Shown: piece after piece, positions 24,674 through 29,325 of the stretch
Numbering within the stretch: position 1 is the first letter of the stretch
How the letters are laid out: each line of letters opens with the position of its first letter
DNA from: Clostridia bacterium
Lineage (GTDB): Bacteria > Bacillota > Clostridia > Christensenellales > Borkfalkiaceae
Length of the DNA: 29,325 nt
NCBI GenBank assembly: GCA_900767815.1
Contig: CAAGAM010000049.1
Coordinates: 1 to 29,325, forward strand
Direction: 5' to 3'
Program-made: the position numbers and the translations under genes
Notes under the pieces: model-generated
The model's input: only the letters and a program-made list of their open reading frames with translations
What the model was told of the DNA's origin: nothing
Databases searched by the model: none

Positions 24674-26860
24674 TTATTGTGCGCTTGAAATTCCGCAGTA
24701 AAGCAGTGCTTTCGCCGCTCCGAAGAAAGGAGTAGTCTTGAAGTTAAGAATTTTAGAGTTATAACAATCGTAGTAAATGTTACCGTAAAGCGGAATATCG
24801 GGAAGCAACTCGTTCCAACGAGTTAAATACGCTACAAACCATTTATTATATTCTTCAACGTCTCCCAATTTAGTGCTGTACACCATAGCCATCGAAATAT
24901 AATTCATTCCGAGTTTATCTCCGCTCTTTGCTACAGCTTCGTCATAGCTCAAGCCCTGATTTGCGCTGTCCCACCAAGAGAACGCTGCATCGTATGCATC
25001 GGAAAGCTTGTTAGCGCTATACGGGAAGAATGTATCATACATTTCCTTGTTGGAATCATCAACCCAGTTATATGCCTGATCGTATACTGCAGTGTTCCAA
25101 CCGGTTGCAAGGTTATACATTCCGTATGTCGGGGTTCCGCTATAACCCGTGCCGGCGCGAGATATATTAGCAATCAAGACAGGGAATGTTCCGGTTGTTA
25201 ACGTAAGACCGACACCGCATTTGTAAAGCATAGTTCCTTCTACAAGTGCCGCATTAAGCTGCTCGGTAACACTGTTCGGAACTGTACCGAACCAGTTGAT
25301 TACGCAAGGCATATAGTAATCATCTCCGACTTTAACGGTAGAGTAACCTTCCGTAGAAACGCCTTTGAAGTTAGATGCGGAATTACTTACGCTCTTATAA
25401 TTTACGTTAGCTTCTTTTGCCGCTTCTGCTGCAGTAAGTTTTTTGTAACGGATACCTGTTCCTTTATAAGCCGTTCCGTCTGCATTATATACCCAGCCGC
25501 CTGCTTCAAGAGCTTGTTTAGCCTTTGCTTCGCTTACTGCATAAGTGTTAAGTTTTTCATCAAGATAATCCTGATTTGCAACATATGCGTCGAAGTTTAC
25601 ACTGTAAGGTCCGTTAACAACAGCTCCGTAACCGCCGCAGAATGTATTTGCAAATGCTTCTCTGTCAAGACAATATGCAACAGCCTGGCGAACTTCTTCA
25701 TATGCCGTAGGTCCGAAATCGCATTCGAACTGAACCTTTCCGTAACCTGCACGGTCATAATTGATAGTTTTGAAATTTCCTTTGCGCTCAAGAGCCAAAG
25801 CTGCATTTACAGGATCTGCACCCGTAAGACCCGCAAGAATATCGATTTCACCGTTTTCAAGCTGTGCAAACTGGGTTTCTTCAATCGCCAATCTGTAAAT
25901 TATAGTTTCAATATGAGGTTTCTGACCTTCAAAGTTTCCTGCATATTTAGGATTGATTTTAAGTGTTATTTCGCTGTTTGCAGAATCCCACTTGGTAATA
26001 GTATAAGGTCCGGAATATGCATACTTTGAAACATCTTCTCTGGCAGCTTTAAGATGGTCTGCTTTAACGAATTTTCTGTCTTTTTTCTCATACCACGCAG
26101 AGGTGAGATATGCGCCGTTTCCGTCATCTTTAATTTCAACGCCTTCGCCAAGAACAAGCTTGACGTCATAGCATCCTACAGCTCCGAGAGTTTCTACGAA
26201 ATAATAAGGATAATTTTCGGAATCGACTTCTATAGAGAAAGTATGTGTATCAATCTTTCTGACACCCGAAAACTCTTTTGTTGCTTTTTCACCGGCATTT
26301 GTTCCGTCATACGCATAATACGAAGGATACCCGACAAAAGAATAACCTGCTCTGAAATAAGAAACACCCTCTTCCGATACAGGCGTACTCATTGCAAGAA
26401 TATATGCAAGATAGTTATCTGCCGTAACTTCCGAGCCGTCACTAAGCTTAAGACCGGATTTTATTTTTATAGTAATTCTGTAAGTAGGTCCGCCTTTATC
26501 GTGAGTAATTTCCTCGCCTTTATGTTCTTCAACAACGGTTTTATTCCACACATAGTTACCTGTCTGATCCAATTCCATCGTATCATAGCCGGACGTAAGA
26601 CGCATAACGTCCTGATCTGCGGCGGGAGCGGAACTCTGCCCAAGCCCCGGCCATCTGAAGTCGCCGGTAAGTTCGGTGGTGCTTCCTATAATAGCCGTTC
26701 CGCCGGTTTTAAAATCGTTATAAACGCTGCCGTCGGTTGGAATTACTTTTTGAGATTCACCGCCCGGTCCGGGCTTGGTCGAATCATCCTTTTTTCCGCA
26801 TGCCGCAAAACATGTAACAGTCATAGCAACCGCTATTAAAAGTGCCAATAGTTTTTTCAT
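24674..26860 (-). CDS. oppA: Oligopeptide-binding lipoprotein OppA
   Basis: The 728-residue extracytoplasmic solute-binding protein (SBP family 5) catches peptides for the Opp permease. It has a lipoprotein signal, MKKLLALLIA through TCFAAC, with the lipid-modified Cys at 21. A flexible charged and Gly/Pro linker follows, then the binding domain with TYRITIKIKSGLKLSDG and EEVRQAVAYCLDREAFANTF. It is longer than the usual 520-600 residues; extra loops lie between about 455 and 600. GGAGG lies before the ATG. It is first in the opp operon, behind a leader of about 195 bases with strong inverted symmetry. Ligand specificity cannot be read; the SBP fold would need to dock near the OppC propeller. 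Confidence 0.96.
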   Translation of the reverse strand: MKKLLALLIAVAMTVTCFAACGKKDDSTKPGPGGESQKVIPTDGSVYNDFKTGGTAIIGSTTELTGDFRWPGLGQSSAPAADQDVMRLTSGYDTMELDQTGNYVWNKTVVEEHKGEEITHDKGGPTYRITIKIKSGLKLSDGSEVTADNYLAYILAMSTPVSEEGVSYFRAGYSFVGYPSYYAYDGTNAGEKATKEFSGVRKIDTHTFSIEVDSENYPYYFVETLGAVGCYDVKLVLGEGVEIKDDGNGAYLTSAWYEKKDRKFVKADHLKAAREDVSKYAYSGPYTITKWDSANSEITLKINPKYAGNFEGQKPHIETIIYRLAIEETQFAQLENGEIDILAGLTGADPVNAALALERKGNFKTINYDRAGYGKVQFECDFGPTAYEEVRQAVAYCLDREAFANTFCGGYGAVVNGPYSVNFDAYVANQDYLDEKLNTYAVSEAKAKQALEAGGWVYNADGTAYKGTGIRYKKLTAAEAAKEANVNYKSVSNSASNFKGVSTEGYSTVKVGDDYYMPCVINWFGTVPNSVTEQLNAALVEGTMLYKCGVGLTLTTGTFPVLIANISRAGTGYSGTPTYGMYNLATGWNTAVYDQAYNWVDDSNKEMYDTFFPYSANKLSDAYDAAFSWWDSANQGLSYDEAVAKSGDKLGMNYISMAMVYSTKLGDVEEYNKWFVAYLTRWNELLPDIPLYGNIYYDCYNSKILNFKTTPFFGAAKALLYCGISSAQ

Positions 26861-26908
26861 TTTTTACCTCCAATAAAATTTTTCCGCTTTTGCGGATTTT
26901 AATTATTC

Positions 26909-27054
26909 ATTCAACAAATCAAATTCGCTTTTCAAAATACTTATAATCTTCTTCCGACTGAAGAAAACTCAAACAAAAACGGATATTACGCCGTTGCGTA
27001 TTTTATACAATTTCGCTTACCCCAAATTGCAAAAGCGTATTTGATTTGCTGAAT
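26909..27054 (-). promoter_or_regulatory. Possible structured 5' leader of oppA closed by a 24-bp imperfect helix
   Basis: Bases 27031-27054 and 26909-26932 are inverted copies matching at 22 of 24 positions. In the minus-strand RNA one difference becomes a G-U pair, leaving a single A-A mismatch. Inside lie a second pair AAAATAC/GTATTTT (26934-26940, 26998-27004) and competing small stems AACGG/CCGTT and ACGC/GCGT near 26978-26999. The predicted start near 27056 is almost exactly the outer end of the helix. This looks like a closed regulatory RNA but matches no riboswitch class that I recognise. A decayed mobile repeat is the alternative. Confidence 0.45.
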
Positions 27055-27062
27055 TTGAAAGC

Positions 27063-27091
27063 ATTTTATCAAAAAACCGTCGCTTTGTCTA
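27063..27091 (-). promoter_or_regulatory. Promoter of the opp operon
   Basis: TAGACA (27086-27091), 17 bases and TAAAAT (27063-27068) on the minus strand match sigma-A spacing well. Transcription should start near 27056, about 195 bases before oppA. Confidence 0.65.
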
Positions 27092-27244
27092 CTGATTTTA
27101 CCATATTTTGATATCAGAATTACTTATGGCATATATAAAAATTTCGACCATTCGGCACATTTTTGCATATTTTGCATAATTATTAAAAATTATTTATAAA
27201 TTTGTTAATAATATACATAGGTATAAGTTTTGTTTATAGGTAAT

Positions 27245-27293
27245 ATAAAAAAGACTTGCCCCCGGATTCGAAAAAATCCGTCGGCAAGTCTTT
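27245..27293 (-). terminator. Terminator of nagBA
   Basis: AAAGACTTGCC pairs with GGCAAGTCTTT, with an inner CGGAT/ATCCG pair and a T-run at 27250-27245 on the minus strand. It separates nagA from the opp operon. Confidence 0.9.
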
Positions 27294-27308
27294 AAAAAAA
27301 CCGATTAT

Positions 27309-28451
27309 TTATTTTTTATAGACGATTTTTCCGTTTACAAGCGTATACAAAACTTCGAAATCGGAGTTCAAAACGGTGAGATCGGCGCGCTTGCCGACTT
27401 CTATCGTTCCTCTTTCGTTTAAAACGCCGATATTTTTTGCAGGGTTATAAGTTGCGAAGTCTATCGCGTCGGTAAACGGTACGCCCGCTTTCTCGACAAG
27501 GTTTTTGACGGCGACGTTCATTTTAAGAACGCTTCCCGCCAATGTTCCGTCCGCAAGACGAGCTTCGCCGTTATTGACGAAAACCTCCTGTCCGCCGAGT
27601 TCTGATTTTCCGTCCGGCATGCCCTTCGCCCTCATCGCATCGGTTATGAGCGTGTATTTATCGTGAGGCTTGTTTTTAATGACAAGCTTTATCGCAGGTA
27701 CGCTCACGTGAATGGTGTCGCAAATCATTTCGCAGTTAAGCTCGTCTAAAAGCATTGCCGCGCCGACAACGCCCGCTTCCCTGTGATGAAGCCCCGTCTG
27801 TGCGTTATACGTGTGCGTAACGTTCGTAGCTCCCGCCGCGACGGCATTTACGACGTCGGCATACTTTCCGCCCGTATGACCGACCGACGCGACAACGCCT
27901 ATATTGCTAAGGTGTTTAACAAGCCCGAGTCCGCCTTCGACTTCGGGGGCAAGAGTTACGATTTTTATCGAATTGCCGCTCGCTTCGTTGTACTTATCAA
28001 AAAGTTCCGCATCGGGCGTCGCTACGTATTCCAAAGGCTGCGCTCCGACGTGCTTGGGAGAAATAAACGGACCTTCGAGATGAACGCCGAGAACTTCCGC
28101 GCCTTTATACTCGCCCTTTTCTCTCACTTTTTTAACCGCCTTAAGAGCGTTTGTTATATTTTCGGGGCTTTGAGTCATGGTCGTTGCCAAAAAGCCCGTC
28201 GTCCCCTCTCTTGCAAGGAATTCCGAAATAGTCTGAAGCGATTCAACCGTTCCGTCCATCGCGTCCGCTCCGCCCGCGCCGTGGATATGCTCGTCGATAA
28301 ACCCGGGGACGACAATACCGTCCGTTTCGAAAATCGGTTCGATAGTTTCTTCGTTGCCGATATAGGCTATTCTGCCGTTTTCGATTCCGATATTCGTTTT
28401 GACTATTCCTACGTTTTTAATATAAACTTTTACGTTTTTTAATCCTTTCAT
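27309..28451 (-). CDS. nagA: N-acetylglucosamine-6-phosphate deacetylase
   Basis: The 380-residue amidohydrolase removes acetate from GlcNAc-6-phosphate in the cytoplasm, feeding NagB. Motifs in order are PGFIDEHIHGAGG with the metal HxH, the metal-binding Glu in GVHLEGPFISPKHVGA, His in SVGHTGGKY, the substrate site THTYNAQTGLHHREAG, and the catalytic Asp in LITDAMRAKGMPDG. Length matches the family. ATG 28451 is preferred because GGAG lies about eight bases before it; a TTG at 28466 directly after the nagB stop is less likely. The gene follows nagB by 15 bases. Confidence 0.95.
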   Translation of the reverse strand: MKGLKNVKVYIKNVGIVKTNIGIENGRIAYIGNEETIEPIFETDGIVVPGFIDEHIHGAGGADAMDGTVESLQTISEFLAREGTTGFLATTMTQSPENITNALKAVKKVREKGEYKGAEVLGVHLEGPFISPKHVGAQPLEYVATPDAELFDKYNEASGNSIKIVTLAPEVEGGLGLVKHLSNIGVVASVGHTGGKYADVVNAVAAGATNVTHTYNAQTGLHHREAGVVGAAMLLDELNCEMICDTIHVSVPAIKLVIKNKPHDKYTLITDAMRAKGMPDGKSELGGQEVFVNNGEARLADGTLAGSVLKMNVAVKNLVEKAGVPFTDAIDFATYNPAKNIGVLNERGTIEVGKRADLTVLNSDFEVLYTLVNGKIVYKK

Positions 28452-28466
28452 ATCCGCGCTCCGCAA

Positions 28467-29192
28467 TTAACCGATAAGTTCCGCCGCCGCCTCGTCGCAG
28501 ACAAGGGTGCAATCGGGGTGAAGCTGTAAAATACTTGCGGGAACGTTTTCGGTAACTTCGCCTTTAACGAGTCCGTAAACGGCTTTCGCCTTGTTTGCTC
28601 CGTTTGCAAGAATAAGAATTTTCTTCGCGTTCATGATGTTTTTAAGCCCCATGGTGAATGCCTGACGAGGAACTTCGTCGATACTTTTGAACAATCTCGA
28701 ATTATCCTTTATGGTGCTTTCCGTTAAATCGACGATATGAGTAACGCTGCCGAAAGGAGTTCCCGGTTCATTGAATGCGATATGCCCGTTGGAACCGATG
28801 CCCAGAACCTGAATGTCCTGCTGCATTTTTCCGAGAAGGGCGTTATATCTGTCGCATTCCGCTTGTCTGTCCGCCGCCTTACCGTTTTCTATGTTGGTGT
28901 TTTTAAGATCGATATCTATATGATTGAAAAGATTGTCTCTCATGAAATACACGTAGCTCTGATCGCTCGTTACGTCAAGCCCTGCGTATTCGTCGAGGTT
29001 TACCGTTTTTATGTTTTTATAACTCGTTCCGTTTTCGTTATGATCTTTAATCATGTTTTTGTAAAGACCGATGGGCGTGGATCCCGTTGCAAGCCCCAAA
29101 ACAGCATCGGGGTTGTTCTTTACTACGTCTGCCATAATCTCAAACGCTTTACTGCTCATTTCTTCATAATTTTTAGTTATAATTACTTTCAT
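28467..29192 (-). CDS. nagB: Glucosamine-6-phosphate deaminase
   Basis: The 241-residue enzyme turns glucosamine 6-phosphate into fructose 6-phosphate and ammonia, completing amino-sugar use. Recognisable are LGLATGSTPIGLYKNMI, the catalytic NLDEYAGL, LGIGSNGHIAFNEPG with the active-site His, and TMGLKNIMNAKKILILANG. It is the short type (about 240 residues), lacking the allosteric C terminus of the E. coli enzyme (266). A strong AGGAGG lies before the ATG. It forms a two-gene operon with nagA. Confidence 0.96.
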   Translation of the reverse strand: MKVIITKNYEEMSSKAFEIMADVVKNNPDAVLGLATGSTPIGLYKNMIKDHNENGTSYKNIKTVNLDEYAGLDVTSDQSYVYFMRDNLFNHIDIDLKNTNIENGKAADRQAECDRYNALLGKMQQDIQVLGIGSNGHIAFNEPGTPFGSVTHIVDLTESTIKDNSRLFKSIDEVPRQAFTMGLKNIMNAKKILILANGANKAKAVYGLVKGEVTENVPASILQLHPDCTLVCDEAAAELIG

Positions 29193-29224
29193 GTTCTGTC
29201 CTCCTGAATATTTAATATTTTTTC

Positions 29225-29246
29225 GGGAGGAGCTTATGCCCCTCCC
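29225..29246. other. Stem-loop upstream of nagB
   Basis: GGGAGG pairs with CCTCCC around a ten-base loop. The A-run that follows on the minus strand argues against a terminator. It may be a leader hairpin or the end of an upstream unit; the rest of 29193-29325 shows no convincing gene or promoter. Confidence 0.4.
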
Positions 29247-29325
29247 CTATGCCAGTCAAGAATAATACGAACCCCGCCAAAACGCCGATATTTCCGCGCT
29301 TTATGCCGAATTCGCCTTAGCCCGT

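Larger units (their letters stand above)
26861..27308. other. Long AT-rich region: nagA terminator, oppA promoter and structured leader
   Basis: Besides the items listed separately, 27092-27244 is extremely AT-rich and shows no frame with a ribosome site. Close to oppA, a small stem TCCGC/GCGGA with a TTTT loop (26883-26896) lies about 12 bases before the GGAGG site. Confidence 0.6.

Noticed and set aside
26054..26839. 261-codon plus-strand open frame opposite oppA
   Set aside because: Its sequence is the antisense of oppA codons, Phe/Ile/Cys-rich without domain motifs, and has no promoter or ribosome site of note.
29193..29325. End of another minus-strand gene upstream of nagB
   Set aside because: Short open frames reach the window edge, but none shows a recognisable protein end, and the piece is too small to judge.

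Overview
The window looks like chromosomal DNA from an uncultured, anaerobic, gut-type Clostridia (Firmicutes). The basis is gene content: a DnaD-like primosome protein with a DnaI/DnaC-type loader, bacterial-type ProRS, CPBP proteases, PepF and an Opp importer. Strong AGGAGG ribosome sites and Gram-positive sigma-A type promoters agree. A Christensenellales-like lineage is a guess from general feel only. No phage genes, insertion sequences, tRNAs, rRNAs or CRISPR arrays were seen.

Layout. (1) 1-7355, minus strand: a seven-gene cluster read from a promoter near 7450. In order of transcription it holds a hydrolase-fold protein lacking its catalytic residues, signal peptidase I (lepB), a two-helix membrane protein, oligoendopeptidase F (pepF), replicative helicase dnaB, the t6A synthase of the Sua5 type, and the start of rpiB. 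Many junctions overlap or touch. (2) 7618-10076, plus strand: a DnaD/DnaB-like primosome protein with about four C-terminal repeats, then the helicase loader dnaC, closed by a two-way terminator. (3) 10090-16362, minus strand: proS, a CPBP protease, a membrane protein with a disordered DPF-repeat tail, mnmE and a LysR regulator, from a promoter near 16350. (4) 16476-18570, plus strand: transketolase alone, with a near-consensus promoter and a 14-bp terminator stem. (5) 18631-27091, minus strand: oppA-oppB-oppC-oppD-oppF plus a small membrane protein gene. (6) 27245-29192, minus strand: nagB-nagA with its own terminator.

The most unusual part is the Opp operon. The OppC permease carries a roughly 330-residue extracytoplasmic insert with seven RCC1-like blades (a predicted beta-propeller) between its first membrane helix and its permease core, plus a long charged N-terminal cytoplasmic tail. 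The OppF ATPase carries a roughly 180-residue, largely helical and coiled-coil-like insert between the Walker A motif and the Q-loop. OppA is long at 728 residues. A 66-residue single-helix membrane protein is encoded right after oppF. The oppA leader is predicted to start almost exactly at a 24-bp imperfect inverted repeat that encloses further short helices, so it may be a structured regulatory RNA. Together these suggest an elaborated peptide importer with added outside and inside modules. The neighbouring nagBA genes make cell-wall peptide and amino-sugar salvage a reasonable but unproven role.

Other points of interest are the catalytically dead hydrolase heading the lepB operon, an abrupt codon-use change inside dnaC, and palindromes lying on the dnaD and proS promoters.
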